The notes: generated by a model not told the origin, from the sequence alone. 64,000 bases of DNA from Panorpa germanica (GCA_963678705.1 OY783221.1:4526001-4590000), one strand, 5' to 3'; positions 12,610 through 26,405 are shown, numbered from the stretch's first letter. Translations and numbers: made by a program.

Positions 12610-12900
12610 AGGGTGAACACAGGAGGCTGTGTGGAAGAGGTGACGAGGAGTAGAGGGGTAGAGGGGTCGAGGGGTGATGCAATTCAACATTGGAGTTGAA
12701 GGGTATGGCGTAATGTTAGTGTTGGTGTTGGTTGGCTTGGCCTGGCATTCCCACATTCATATCCCGCTGTGAGGGTTATTAATTTAGAGCTGTGGTCGCG
12801 AGTTCGCATGTGCTATAGCTACTGTGAGTTACGTAAAAAGGGGGTGGAAAAAGGAGACAAAGAGGAGGGTAGGAAACAAACCGCGGGGATTCATGATGGA
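12610..12900. promoter_or_regulatory. GC/purine-rich island, function unknown
   Basis: Repeated GAGGGGT units (GTAGAGGGGTAGAGGGGTC) are followed by GC-richer unique sequence. The frame 12505-12699 ends in it and is probably chance. It could be an enhancer or an untranslated exon. Confidence 0.25.
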
Positions 12901-13074
12901 AAACAAGGGATCTTAATCAGTGCTTAAAATGGAATAGTTATTAAAAAAAATTGTGAACGGTGACGTCGACATAATTAGAGTTCATAAGGGTTCAATGGTT
13001 TTTGAATGATCTATTTGTTAGACTCATTATAATCTGTTAATGTTACTTTTCCCTTGTTCTTCTGTAACGTTTAG

Positions 13075-13113
13075 GCAAATCGTTGGGATTAAAATAATCT
13101 CGCAAACATTCAG
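13075..13113 (+). other. Candidate 39-nt internal exon
   Basis: A long polypyrimidine acceptor, CCCTTGTTCTTCTGTAACG then TTTAG, precedes 39 bases ending CAG|GTAAAT. One frame is open and reads QIVGIKIISQTF. The length is a multiple of three, so skipping would keep frame. Both sites are plausible, but the exon is short and unrecognised. Confidence 0.28.
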
Positions 13114-14644
13114 GTAAATATTCCCGTTGGGTAATTGATTAAATTGCCAAGAGGTGTTACTTTTCTATGAACAAGTAAAATATTATTTTCCCACTAAACA
13201 CAAAACATGGATATCAAACAGAACCTAAATATTTATGAAAAATTCAATTAATTTTTTGGAAAATTTGTTTCTTTATTATTCTAAATAACACAAGAGATCA
13301 ATCTACGACTTCTGCAATCCTAAAATGGTCTTCCTATGTTTTCATAAATCCAAAAAGAACATTTTATAATTCTCTTAATCCAAATAATAGTCATTTTATG
13401 ATTCTAATAGCAATAATATATTAAATATTTAGTTTATTCGTTCTAAATTATACTTGAGCTCGTAAATCCTTGCATTATTGCACTCTATTGTTCATGACTT
13501 GTAAATTGTGGGCTCTAGACTTGTTTAACATCCTTTTTTTTAAAGAGATTGCAAAATATAAAACAGTAAGTAATTATAACTGCATAAGCAAATAAATGAT
13601 CTGTTGCAAATTTAATTTAATTTAATTGCAATGTTCTTTCTATTCTAAGCACTAGTTTAGAGGTAGTGTAATATAATTTAACATTTAAATTATCTAATAG
13701 TAAGTGTGAACTTTGTAATTTTTAAAATTATCTAAAAAATAAGCCTTCCATCATATACAAATACTAAAATTTAATTCATAAAAAATGTCGTTTCAATTTC
13801 CTGTTAAAATCTCAATAAGTAATTAAACAAATTGCTAAAAGAAAAATTAATTAAACAAAATTTTCACTTAACACCCCTCATTCCTCCCCTTCAACGTTCC
13901 CTTCATCACTTTACCCCTCTTCAAACGGAAATGCTTCATTTCAACTGTAGAATTAACATATTTACAACATAATGTTCTACATTTAATTTATTCCTATTTC
14001 AATTACATGGAAACTAAACAATTTCAAGCTCTTTTTAAGAACGACCTTGAAAGATGAATAACGAATATACGGATGGCATACAAATGCGAAGGGCTAGAGA
14101 TACAAATCTCAATCATATCCGACAGCAAATTTTAGATTTTAAGCTACCCGCTACCCTACAGGGAGTTGAATGACTCAGAGTCTTCTTGTTAGACAAAGAC
14201 AACAAGATGAAAATAGAGTAACGGTTGCAGGAAAAAGTAGGAGAGGTGATTTCGTTATATACCCATTATTCCCTTATTCAACGATATACGTCTTATATCA
14301 ACATCGAATCCATGATCACGTTTTTCTGAATGTGGTTCAATTCTCTTACTTATACATAGTAAATGTACTTAGGAATTTTCAATTCTTGCAGTTACATTCC
14401 TCCAGAAATGTTTTAAATTAAAAAAATATAAATGTTTCAAATTAATAACGGTTTATGTATTTCATTTATATTCCGTACAGATAGAAGTTGAGACATATTT
14501 TAGACATTTTGTCAAAATTAGTAAACCATAAAAATCATGACAGGGAAGACACAAAAGTGAATACAGTAAGAACTCTTTCATCTAGATGGAAATTAATGGT
14601 CGGAATGTTATGAAATTTGGACACATATCGTTTAAAGGTTAATA

Positions 14645-15019
14645 CCCAGTAAACAATTTGGTGAAGTGTCCTATTTGGTGAAGTTCGAGTCACTCGTACA
14701 ATTCTATTCTAACGCTTTACAAGTTCTCTACCTGTCACAGATTTTGTGTTAGTTTTTCATAATAATATTCTTTCTTTTTCCAACATCATTCAATAAGTAT
14801 TTCTGTTTCTTTCCCACATGGGTATATTTTTATTATCCGGTCATAAATCATAAACCTACTCCGCTTTTAATTCAGCAGTGAACCGTCGTTGCAATGTCTG
14901 TAGCTCATAAAAAAGACCTTTCCTTTGAACGACTGAATAGAAAACGAACACGTTCCAGACAAAAAATTCATGATATGTAATAGAAATTAAGTAGAATTTA
15001 CTCCAAAATGTTTACTGGG
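14645..15019 (+). mobile_element. MITE, family with CCCAGTAAAC ends, copy 1
   Basis: This is a 375-bp non-coding element with terminal inverted repeats. The left end reads CCCAGTAAACAATTTGG and the right end, reversed, CCCAGTAAACATTTTGG (16 of 17 match). TA lies on both sides, as expected for a Tc1/mariner-type target duplication. The body shows no ORF. A near-identical copy lies in reverse orientation at 26031-26405 with about four substitutions over its length. It is non-autonomous and must have moved with a transposase encoded elsewhere. Superfamily assignment is uncertain because the second copy is flanked by TG, not TA. Confidence 0.85.
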
Positions 15020-15229
15020 TACTTTGTAAAAATCATATGGATTTGACAATGGTGGCGCTATCTATTTGTCATTTTAAGAATCTATTGAAAATGTGTCATT
15101 TGAAATTATTCCTATACAATAAATGAAAAATTGTTTGTACCATTTGTTTTAATTCATTCAACAACAAAACTAACATAACTATCAACAACAACAATTTATG
15201 AAATTTGGTTCTTGTTTAGAAATAGTATG

Positions 15230-15700
15230 CATAATTTTTTTTTATTGCTAGTTTTCCTGGAGTATTATACCATTTTGGAATTCTGAAGAGGTGCGCCAAT
15301 TTTAAAAAAAACTTGCCATAGTAGTGTTTATACTTTTTTTTTACACCACGATGAGTTAAAGTGGACTGAAAGTAAAATTCTTTAAAAATTTTAGGGACAA
15401 AAATAATTTCGATTGATTTTTGTGTAAAAATTACCAGCAGTCTGGGATTTTTAATGGTTGTGGTGGATAGCAGTACTATTTAGGTTGCCAATACATAAAA
15501 CAAACCCGAAATATTTAAAAAATTGTGGTCATGGTAGTTAAAAACATCTTAAGGTGTTTCAATTTTCGAAAGATTTTTATTTTTTTTTGTAATTTCTAAA
15601 CAAAATGAGATAAATTCTTTTTTTCTGGTGTAGTCATGAGCAGGACCACCCTCTAGTGCCCGCTTATTGTTGAATTTTGGGACACCCTGTATATTATTAT
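15230..15700 (+). mobile_element. Unclassified decayed transposon ending GGGACACCCTGTATA
   Basis: A non-coding block with short poly(T) and poly(A) runs ends in TTTTGGGACACCCTGTATAT, a sequence I recall as common at transposon ends in beetles and bugs. It follows the MITE after about 200 bases. No ORF or clear inverted end was found. Confidence 0.3.
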
Positions 15701-16564
15701 ACTTCTCTTTTAAATTTCAACACCTTTTGAGCTCAGATTCTCGAGAATTTAGGAAAAAAGTTAACCGATCTCTGCCGTAGATTTGGATAGAATGGAGTCA
15801 GACATTTAACGTTGACCTATTTCCGATGTTGAGTTGTACCACCGACGATCTAAATGTTGGCAGTATTGATAGTGTCATATTTGTGTACTACACAACCACT
15901 ACCTTATATTTCTATGTAACTTTGGTAACAACTAAACACAGAAAATATAGTGCTGTTTCGGTGATCAAACCCGTATACGCAGCAGTCTAGTGATAACCTT
16001 AAATACCGAGAATTCCTATTGCTCATAAATCCAACTAGCAAGTTTCAAGCACAACTCCTTATAAGTACATATAACACACTGAAAGTAATATTCAATAAAA
16101 GTTTCTTCCCTGTAATCAAACAAAGATAATTACCCGTTAACAATTTCAAAAGATTCTTTAGTAAATTCTAAAACTTTTCTTTTAAAATCAACAAAAATAT
16201 ACATTTTTAATAATACATTTGAAACAGTAATTATGAACAAGGTTTTAATTTAGACGGTTTATTCACAAAAGTAGCGGGACTTTTAACCCCGATCCCTGTT
16301 CCAACCCCAACCCTATGAGAGATAATTTCTCATCCAATAATTAAATAAGGGTTGTTTCACAATGATCAAAATTTAATTTAATTTATTAAATTTTATATAA
16401 TAAGTTAAATAGGGGTTTCTAATCAGTCATCTATGAATAGCTAAATAAATTGTACCTCCAACTGTTTTATTCATTCAGCGGCTGTACGTACTGCAAATGT
16501 TATGATACGTATTGCATAATTAGTTGTTCTACAACATAACAGTCACAATAATTCAAATTGCACC

Positions 16565-16914
16565 CCAAGTAGAAAATGCAACGCAAGGTAATACTTTAAT
16601 TATCTTGTAGTAAGGTGAACTTTACACTGCAAGACAATTTCTATATGAGAAGTACAAAATGAGTCTTGGAACTTGCTTATGGCCAGCTAGCAAATTTTAT
16701 TTGTATCAGGGATATTAATCAATAATATTACTTTCCCTCAATTTAGGTTTGGGTTCTGTGAGAGATATTTGGCGCTGTCAATACCCCTAGTGCATCGTTA
16801 TGACAAGCTAGAAAAGAAGGTAAAAAAAGATTATTAATAAATGAATCACAGATAGAAAATGAACCTTGGAATTAGCTTGTGACCTAGCACTGCAAATTCA
16901 TTTTCTACCTGAGA
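16565..16914 (-). repeat. Short palindromic repeat family, cluster B/C
   Basis: Two or three units lie together. The clearest, 16851-16914, begins CACAGATAGAAAATGAA and ends TTCATTTTCTACCTGAG, an inverted repeat matching at 15 of 17 positions. The other, around 16620-16700, reads on the minus strand as TAGAAATTGTCTTGCAGTG joined to a second unit containing TTTGCTAGCTGGCC. The spacer between holds unrelated AT-rich sequence. Confidence 0.5.
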
Positions 16915-18084
16915 TGTTAAAATAGTTATTTACTTTTAATTGAGAGAACTCTAATTGTTCTCTAAGAGTTAAAAGTTGTAACCGTGTTCTAGTTGGAGCA
17001 AAGTGTGACGTCCCAGATACTATGGTAATTTAATAGATAAATATTTATCAGGCAACGGTGTAATACACATTTACACTGCTTGTATAAAACACTATGTGGG
17101 TACATATACATATGTCGATGTACAGCGAGAAAAGGTCATTTAAATCATTAAAAAAAATAACAAATTAAAAAGAACAAATAAGTTTTACTACTGCATTTTA
17201 TTACTGTTGGAAGTCAACTGGAAGATTATAAAAGTTCCATGTTTTGCGCTTCTTTTAAACTATTAAAATAGAAGACATCACTTCATTATAATATGGTATG
17301 CAGTCATATAAAACTTTATGGAAAATTTACTACTATTTCGCTCATATTTAAATTTTTTTATTTATTATTTCTGAATTATATTATTAGACTATGAAATGAC
17401 CTTTGTATTGGAAAGGTCATCATTTAAATCTTAAACAAGATGTGTTTTTAAATAGATTGAGTGCTTTCAATGGTGATTAACAATGAACCGATACAATCGA
17501 CCTGTACCACCTACAATACAGCTAATCTGAAGTTGCTCTTCAAAGAAACTAGAGCCAAGGGACGCATCGTTTTCTTTTCTGTAATCTTGGATTAAAGATA
17601 TCAAGTCCGAAGAATTTGTGAATAAAAGTATTTTTAAATTGATTAATTTTTTTTTTTAAATATACAAAGTCGACAAGAAAGTAAATCTAACATTGATAAA
17701 ACAGTAATTCTTTATTTTTCTTACAGTAAAAATTATAACGTTTTTGTAACAACGATGGCCCCGAATTGTCGAAGATAATCGTGTCTCAATTGTTACATTT
17801 GTTTGGAAAATGAAACAATGTAAAAAGTTGTAAATTACGTTGAAAAAAGATAAAGACAATTTTGAGTAATGTTTGAGTATATGTATATACATGGTATATA
17901 CATAGTGTGTGTGACTGTTTGTATATACAGATGATTATACAAAAGGTCTTTGCTCCCATGACGACTTCAATATATATCTATTCAAAGCTTATATTTTCCA
18001 AAACCCAGAAATGTTGTACATAATATTCGAATCGCATGAAAGTATAATTAATTCTAAATTGACGAGGGTGGATTCTGAACAAGG

Positions 18085-18215
18085 AACACGACGACGAGGA
18101 CGACGAGGTTGGTGACGAGAACGAGGATACAGATGGTGGGTGTAGGTATGAGTTTGGGAAATGGGGCAACGTAAAAACAAGGATACAACGAATGAACGAA
18201 CGAACGAACGTCCTG
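18085..18215. repeat. GACGA-rich and GAAC simple repeats
   Basis: Degenerate ACGACGAGG units (about 18088-18120) are followed by GAACGAACGAACGAAC (about 18193-18210). The two overlapping minus-strand frames 17978-18283 are Ser/Arg/Pro runs produced by these repeats. Confidence 0.75.
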
Positions 18216-20949
18216 GGGTTGAATCTGAAGCTGATCTCTTCAGGGTGTACAATACAATGTACAGGGTGGAATGGGGTGTACACGAATACGAATACGACTG
18301 ACTACGTTATTAAAGTGGAATGAGATATTTTTGAATGACGGTTTTAAAATAGTCATCATAATTATACAAGTTTAAGGAATTATTTTCATTATATCGTCTA
18401 TTGTTAATGAATAGATTCAGCCTTGTTGCTATAAGCGCAAGTATGCTTTGAATAACGTGGGGTAGATAATATACAAATGAAATTGTATTCTGTTTCTCTC
18501 TTTGCAGTATTGTTCATATTTTATTTAATATGTCTCTGAAAACGATTATATTTCTGAATTGTTCTGATTTTCTTCGTTCAATTATATTTTTCTATTTTAC
18601 ATAATTAGAAAATAATTAATTAGTTAGTACACAACATAAGTAATACATAATAGCGTTATGTAGTAATACATAATAGTTTTTACTTTTATGTTTGTTTTAA
18701 TTGAGCATATAAATTAAAAGTGTTCTAAAAAAGTTGTATGAGTATTTAATGTGTCACAAAGCGCTGTGTATTAGCTAAAATCGTTTACATAACAAGTAAC
18801 TTTTGTAACATTAGATTTACCTTAAATAACCGTAACTGTATTTAGAGGGTAATCTCCATTAATGCTGCATTCTTATTATAATTCTTCAAAATGTTAGAAG
18901 GTCTGTTGATAGTTGAAGAAACTAATATCTGAGGCACTTATATTTAAGAAAATAAATAATATGTCTTCTCTCACAATCAATCCTTAATGCAATATAATAT
19001 ACTTGCGTTTACCTTGTCTGTTTTTTGTATATTATTTGAATTTACAAGCTATCAAATTAATAATATTCAATAAATATATGTCACTGAACTACTAAGATAC
19101 TAATTGTCATAGCCATGTGATTACATACACATTCATTAAAAATAGTATAGGGCATTTTGAAACTCTGTTTATTTGACTTGTCAAAGTAGTGATTTCTCAA
19201 ATGTCAAGGAAATACAAAAGCAAACTACATGTTACGAGTAGGTATATAGGAGAACAAAATTTATAACCAAATAATTTGGAAGTATGAATGTATATGTATT
19301 TAAATGTAACCTAATCTGCAAGTAAAACTAAGTGGATAAATAGAATCTAGAATTTATTAGAATTAGCATCAACCTCCATCAAAACATCTGACAAATTATT
19401 CAGACTTCATCCGACGTACGAAGGACCATAGAACGGTCTCTGTTCCCCGCTCTCTGGTTATGATCTAAATTATGTATGTCCTAAACCGAGCATGTATAAA
19501 ATTGTGTGGTATAACTTGAGTTCGGACCGAATGTATTAACATTAACTGCTGTATTATCAGATATCTGAAGGATCGTCTACACTGATGTAACTTTTGTGTT
19601 TCTTAAAAGAGTCCCAAAAGATACATATTGTTTCTTTAATTAATCTGTATTATCTAAAACGATTTTAAGCAAAATTGAAACCACCACCTTAGTTTTTAAA
19701 ATAATACATATTTCAAATATTTAAGGTAATATCCATGTTTTGTGTTTTATATATAAAGTTTTTTTTTGCGAATTCTAAAGGAGAATATTCAAGAAATATT
19801 CAGCTCAATTTGATAATCCTCCTAACTCCAATTTTAATTGCATTAAGCCCCGAGCTTTCAACTTATTATATATTTTTTTATAAGATTTTTTTAAACCTAT
19901 TATATTTTTCTTTTCTTTATTTTTTTGCAATACATGACTAAAACTCTTTTACATATGAATCAACTGGGGTACAAAAAAACATATAAAATACGAAAGTGAA
20001 ATCTTGTACGTATTATATACATTGCCTTATATTTTTGTTGTTTAGTAATGTAGCAGTTCTCACTCATATATTTTCAAAAACTTCTAACACCCTTAGGCCA
20101 CCGGCTAATAATTGGCTCATTATATTTTTATTCTGTTCTCTTATACATTGAAGAGGTTGATATTTTATTGTATGAAATATTATGAAGAGGCGACCTAGCT
20201 ACTAGCGCAACGTACGTAGGAAATGGTAGAATGTGTACGTTTTTTAATAGAGCGTCCCCGCGAATTCAACGTGTTGTTTTTCACTCATAACTGATTACTG
20301 CAAAATGAGTGTGAGTGAGCCAACAAATTTTGTAAGAAAATTTCACCTCAAATTTTGCAAATTGCATTTTTAAATAAATGATTAAATATCAAAAATAAGT
20401 CTATTTCTTTTATCTGTTTTGAAAGTTAGAAAGAAATTCGTGTGACGCAATTTATTGATGATCCTCTTACATTATTTCCAAAATGCAAAAAGAAATGTTA
20501 CAGCAAATATTTTGTATATATGACTATGTTGTTTTGTATATATCCATTACTTAGTATTTTGTGAAATTTTCCTAGCTAAGGTTCTGTAAAGTACTCTGTA
20601 AATAAGAAAATCCTGCAGAAATAAACCCTTAAAACTTTTTATAAGTGCTTTGAATATCTTAATGAATATTTTTTATACATTTCCAGTTAGTGGTGTTCCT
20701 TTAGGTCAAGAGGGTATCCAGATAATATTTCAGCAGAAAATTTTTCCTTTCTGTAAAAGCATCTATTCATCAAACCCTTGACCATTCTGAAATGTTCATT
20801 ATATTTAAGCGCCCTTATTTGTAAAAGCTGCTAATTGGTCATTGACCAATACTTTAGAAAAAGGGTTCATTCATATTAATAGAGATGGCAGATTTTCTTG
20901 TTTTTCGGGATATTTATACTTCTTGTTTAAACAAAAGCGATTTATTTCG

Positions 20950-21040
20950 TTTGAAGACTTATACATTGTCGACATCAATGCAACACCCAACATTTGTTGA
21001 AAGAGGTTCTGTGTATAACACGTCTAAGCTGCAGTAACAT
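20950..21040 (+). repeat. Old dispersed repeat, partner of 26720-26800
   Basis: CCCAACATTTGTTGAAAGAG followed by TATAACACGTC matches the reverse complement of the segment around 26730-26790 at roughly 80 percent. No coding potential is visible. It is an unclassified diverged interspersed repeat. Confidence 0.4.
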
Positions 21041-22453
21041 TTTTTCTCAGTACTACAGTATTCATTCAGTCATTCTCATAAAAAAAATTATCTAATCTAT
21101 CGAATCTAATTATCGAATCTAATTTTAAACATTTAAAAAAACTGAAGAATATTTCGTTTATTTAATTTTTTTAAACACAAATAGTGTGTTTCTTTTATTG
21201 TATAAGTATGATACATTTACAGATAGCCATTAGAAACATTTGAATACAATAAAAATACCCTAATGCGTCGTACAGCTTTGAAGATAATCATCTATATGAA
21301 TGTCACATTGGTTCGGACCATAAGAGCATTACACTCATGTGTAAAAAATGTAAATTTATGAATGAAGGGTGTCGCATGTTAGTGTCGCACTGTTGTGGTA
21401 ATATGTACATATTATAAAATATTTTGGAACAACACATATATCCTTGAAATGTAGAGATATTTTTGTTTAATCAGTTCAAAGTTTAAACCCTGGATTAGCA
21501 ATAGAACACAATATCTACCAAATATTACCGCACGGACGTTTGTATGTTGACAGCTAAAAAATGGCGTGAAATTTAAAATGACAGCTCTTGTTGCAAGACC
21601 TTACACATATCAAGTTGTCAATATATTCATATCCAACACAGATTACCGTAATGTGCGACGCTTGATTTGTTTTAATGTGTGCGTGATACAACGGTAAAAA
21701 CATAAATGAATGTAAAAAGTAACATTTTCACCACCATTCGCTCATTTGGAGTAATAAAAAATATTGCTAAGAGAATTCGCTGAGAGCACTTATGAGACTC
21801 CTTCTGATTTTTCCCACGATAGAGAATGGACCATATTAACCCTTTTATTTCAATATTATATGTAGTATATGATACACTGTTAAAAATATAGCGCCAATTT
21901 CTTATTTTATAAGAGTAAATGTGATTACAATATTTTTGAAAAATCGAAAGTTGTTGAAAAGTTTTTGCTTTAATATTAATCTGTTTTTCGATTAGTAACT
22001 TGGGAACCTATAGAGAATAATAAATTCAAAAAGTTAATGGGTACTATAGTGTTTTTATTATTAAGTTGGCAACTGTCATTAAAGAAAAAGAATAGAAGTT
22101 ATTTGAATAAAATGTTTAGAAATCAATGTTATTTTAATCTATATTTGTTATACGATAGAAATGCTATCTTAACTCCTGTACGTCGAAATGTGTTTGCAGT
22201 TATTACAGTAAGCTTTAAACCACAAACTTTTACCTTTATGTTGCAAATAAATTTCATTAAACTATAGTATACTTTAGAGTGTATTAGAGCTGTTAGATGA
22301 ATATGCTAAATGCATATGCTTAGAGGTGTGCTTCATATAGTTTATATGGTCATTATACAAAGCTGTATAACTGTGTGGTGTATCCCACTTCAAAACAGAG
22401 TTTATAATAAGCGTCAGTGTAGTAAGTATCCCTTTGCTTTGAATGAACCTGGT

Positions 22454-22488
22454 AGCCAGTAGCCAGTACCCAGTACCCAGAAGCCAGT
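22454..22488. repeat. Seven-base tandem repeat, five units
   Basis: Units AGCCAGT, AGCCAGT, ACCCAGT, ACCCAGA, AGCCAGT. The minus-strand frames 22274-22574 cross it and give a YWLLGTG-like repeat in the peptide, so they are repeat-driven. Confidence 0.8.
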
Positions 22489-23360
22489 AGTATGGTTGCT
22501 CGGTTACTTGGTTGCCCCTTGGGAAGTTTGAATAGTTTTGGTCCATTCAAACCAATAACTACAAACTGCGACAAGGTCCATTAACTATGAAAGCAATGCA
22601 TTTGAATGTGGAGTTGAATTGGGAGATTGGGCAAATTCTGTAATACGAACTATTTTATGTAAATTTTATTTTAAAAGCGAACCTTAATGATAGAAGTAGT
22701 AATCAACAGGGGTGGATTAAGAAGTGGGCTTTCTCAGTCATGCGGGGCCTATCATCTGGGGAGACTACATCATTTACTCTACACTGGACACGCACTGAAT
22801 TGTTATTAATATTATAACTAATAAATAGTTGAAATACTGTGTTGATATCTTATATTGTTCGACCCTACATTATAAAGTGCTACTTCATTTAGTATGAGTC
22901 ACCGTCGATCTCTCAGTATTTCAACTATACTATACAATTTCTTCATACAATACTGATACATATTTTTAAAGAAATATGTAAAAATAAGTTGAAGGGATGT
23001 TTAATTATGCGAAAGTCATATGCAGAATTATTTCTATTTTTAATTAAAAATGTATGAAACTTATAAGAAGTAAGACACATCAGAAAATATGAAGGAAAGA
23101 TTAAACTCAATGTTTAAGCTTGTTCAGAAAAAGTACTTACATGTTGTAAATGACTCCAATTCTATTTTTGAACTCTGAACCATTTCTTATGTAAAATAAG
23201 AAATCATCTACTATCCTGCTCTAAACACACAACATTAATTCTAAATTAAACATTATATTTTTCATTCTATATATTCATAATTTTCAGTTTATATTCTAAA
23301 TTATATAATCTAAATTAAATAAAACAAAAACATAAAAATATACTAAACTGAATTTCTTAG

Positions 23361-23445
23361 TAGAAGATGAACCTATTATTATTACAAGATTCATAACATT
23401 AAAAATAGTAGATCTAAGTTTAAAGTACAATGCAGTGAGCTACAG
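23361..23445 (+). other. Candidate 85-nt internal exon with strong splice sites
   Basis: TACTAAACTGAATTTCTTAG supplies a near-perfect branch point and acceptor, and ACAG|GTAAGTAT is a consensus donor. One frame is open throughout: EDEPIIITRFITLKIVDL and then SLKYNAVSY. An open frame of this length has a fair chance of arising randomly, so the splice sites are the main support. The family is unknown. Confidence 0.33.
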
Positions 23446-26030
23446 GTAAGTATCTCTTTTTTTACTTTACAGAAATCTTGAAATATAAAGTACCTGAAAC
23501 ATGCTGTAAATTTTATGAATATACAACACCGCAAATAAATAATATCGACCATTTGTTAGGTAACTATTGTATTTTTGTAGAAAACTTATTGCTCTGTTAT
23601 TGATTTAAATTTCAAAGATATTTCTTCAGTACAAATAATACTATATCCTGCAACAAAATTTTAGGGTATGACGTAAGAAACGAGGATTTCTCTACAACTA
23701 TTACAACCGTTATCTTGCTTTTATTTGGGGGTGAACAAAATTTAATTACATCTGAAGTTTGGTCCATTAGCCCTCTTAGCTCTTACAGAAACATCTTTGT
23801 ATTTGTGTTTAGTTCTTAGCTAGTTGTAATTGTGTATGTCCGACCGAATGACCTCCCCTATAGTTGGTCGACTTCCTAGCGCTTGTATTCTTTATTTCTT
23901 GAAGAGTCTAGACTTGAGACTATGGACCTAAGTTCTATTCAAAATGATGCCACAGAAATTATTGTTTACCTTACGTAAATAAACCTTTAAAAAAGGTGAG
24001 AGCTTGAGAAATAGAGCGAGCAAGTATCACTGAAACAATTTTTAAACTTTAAAGATAATATTTTTTTTATAAATAAAACTGTTGAAAATTATGTCAACGA
24101 GAGGATTATGCTTTGTGCCACACTACTTCTAACTCGAATCGAGACACAGCAGTCTGGCGTCAAGCATTTACAGTTATATTAAGATCCTATATTATATTGT
24201 TCCAAGTGTAAGTTTCTGTAGAAAATTCAGTAATTTCACTAGTAAAAGTTGAAGAAAATCAATGTTATTTCTCTATTTATCACAAAATCGTGCATTAATG
24301 TTGAACCAGCCTTTATCGTGTGAGTTATGCTTTACTGCGCACTGCCAATCTTCTGTCTTATGTTCTCCACCGAATGTTCAGTGTTCATAGACAGTACAAA
24401 CTTGAGGGGCAGTTTCAAGAGTTCAACAACAACAGAAATTAAGTTTTAATGAAATTCCAGACATTTTAGGGTAATTATTTACTAGTTAGGGGATGATTGT
24501 ATGTATTGTTTTATTTTTCAACTGTAAGTTGTTCAATTATTTATCTTAAACATTCATCAAACAAAGTTTAACCAATTAGAAACTTCAGATTTATAAAACT
24601 AAATAAAATTTTGAACTTCATAAAAAATATGTACATGGAAAATATAAACAAATTACCTTTCTAAACTTTTAATTATTTAATTAATGAACACTTTAAGGAG
24701 CTCTTCAAGTTTAATCATCACTTTATTTATATTTATCTGGGGATGAAAGGTAATCTGTAGTAACTGACATTTTGCAAATTATGTTATGCACCAAATTGTT
24801 TTGTAATTAATAAAAATATCGTAGTATGCGTCAGTGATGCATAAATTTAGCCAACGATAAAATCGCATGTGACATTAACCCACTAAGCATTTGATTATGT
24901 ACACATATATATGGTGTCACGACATCACAAAAATTGCTAACATAGTAGAAGAAGAACGCATATGTACTTAACTACATATTACACTATTTATTCTCAAAAT
25001 TTCAGCTTTGCTAAAATGACGTAAGTCTGGGTGTTCTGGGATCTTGGGTTAAAAAACATGTCACTGGACGGACCCTTAAATCAGAGAAATTAGAGACAGT
25101 TTACTGGGACAAATTGCCTTTGTTAAATATAACTTATTTTTACGTTTTTTAACTATTACAAGAACATTTATTATATAAATACCAACATAAGAATGAGTAA
25201 GGTAATACAATTAATTTCTCATTTCTCTTATTTACGGATCAGACACAAATGTCCTACGTAAAATATGGTTTGGTTTAATTAATAATAAGTTAATTATAAT
25301 CTGTTGCATCGAAAATAGGGCGAAGTCAATTTACTTAAAAGTTATGTCACTACATATCATTTTATTTTAACCTTCACTATGATATTACAATCGTGTTACT
25401 ACGTCAGACGATGCTCAAATATAATTTAACCATATATGTACTTTGAAAAGAATGCTAAAAGTCTGTCTTCCTTTGTACAGACGTGTTCTCTATAAGATAG
25501 TAACATCTTACAATATGTACTCAGCTAACAGTAAGTCTTTGGTATATAAAATTCTTCAGTTTTGCAAAGTCAACATAAAAAGAACACATACACACATCTC
25601 TCACTTCTTGAATTGAATTGTATAAAACCTTTCTGTTACTAGAAGATCCAACAAACTCCATCTACCGAGTACATCTAGCATCTAGATTCTATTTGAACAA
25701 TAAACCCAAATAAACCTAACCTATTGAATCTTCAGTTAATTTTATTACATCTTACAATTTTCTTTAACACATTTTCTTTTCAATATTTTTACGAATAGGG
25801 TTAAATCTCTTTTATATTCCCTTGACAGTACTGTCACTGTTATTGGTTGAGTTCTTGCTGTCAGTTTAGTCAGTTCTCAGTTCTGTCAGTTGTCAACATG
25901 TGACTTGTCTCTGGCCTGGTTCTCTGGTAAATTGTCTCTGGTTTTGTCAAGTACTAAGGATAACAGTTTAACACTGATTCTTTTCTACGGCGAAAATAGA
26001 ACTGCTTCTGCACCACACGCGTTGTTAGTG
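23446..26030. other. AT-rich spacer or intron
   Basis: No repeats longer than a few units, no open frame over 60 codons, and no splice pair of note. Nothing further seen. Confidence 0.5.
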
Positions 26031-26405
26031 CCCAGTAAACATTTTGGAGTAAATTCTACTTAATTTTTATTACGTATCATGAATTTTTTGTCTGGAACGT
26101 GTTCGTTTTCTATTCAGTCGTTCAAAGGAAAGGTCCTTTTTATGAGCTACAGACATTGCAACGACGGTTCACTGCTGAATTAAAAGCGGAGTAGGTTTAT
26201 GATTTATGACCGGATAATAAAAATATACCCATGTGGGAAAGAAACAGAAATACTTAATGAATGATGTTGGAAAAAGAAAGAATATTATTATGAAAAACTA
26301 ACACAAAATCTGTGACAGGTAGAGAACTTGTAAAGCGTTAGAATAGAATTGTACGAGTGACTCGAACTTCACCAAATAGGACACTTCACCAAATTGTTTA
26401 CTGGG
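26031..26405 (-). mobile_element. MITE, family with CCCAGTAAAC ends, copy 2 (inverted)
   Basis: This 375-bp copy has the same length as 14645-15019 and about 99 percent identity by eye after reverse complementing, with no gaps. The ends are the same inverted repeats. The flanking dinucleotide is TG on both sides. That is either a duplication at a non-TA site or mutated TA. The two copies form an inverted pair about 11 kb apart. Confidence 0.85.

Larger units (their letters stand above)
15700..20949. other. AT-rich spacer or intron with simple repeats
   Basis: Holds the palindrome cluster (16565-16914) and the 18.1-kb simple repeats. A very strong acceptor, TCTGTTTCTCTCTTTGCAG, ends at 18507, but the sequence after it is AT-rich with no coding look. 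Another acceptor at 20686 opens a 30-codon frame (SGVPLGQEGIQIIFQQ and on) that I consider too weak to call. Confidence 0.45.

Noticed and set aside
17978..18283. Two overlapping Ser/Arg/Pro-rich minus-strand frames
   Set aside because: Both are produced by the ACGAGG and GAAC simple repeats; no splice or start context.
20687..20780. Frame SGVPLGQEGIQIIFQQ after a good acceptor
   Set aside because: Thirty codons only, AT-rich, no donor or recognisable family; could be real but not distinguishable from chance.
23120..23175. Minus-strand exon-like segment with GTAAGTAC donor
   Set aside because: The acceptor lacks a pyrimidine tract and the region shows no GC shift.
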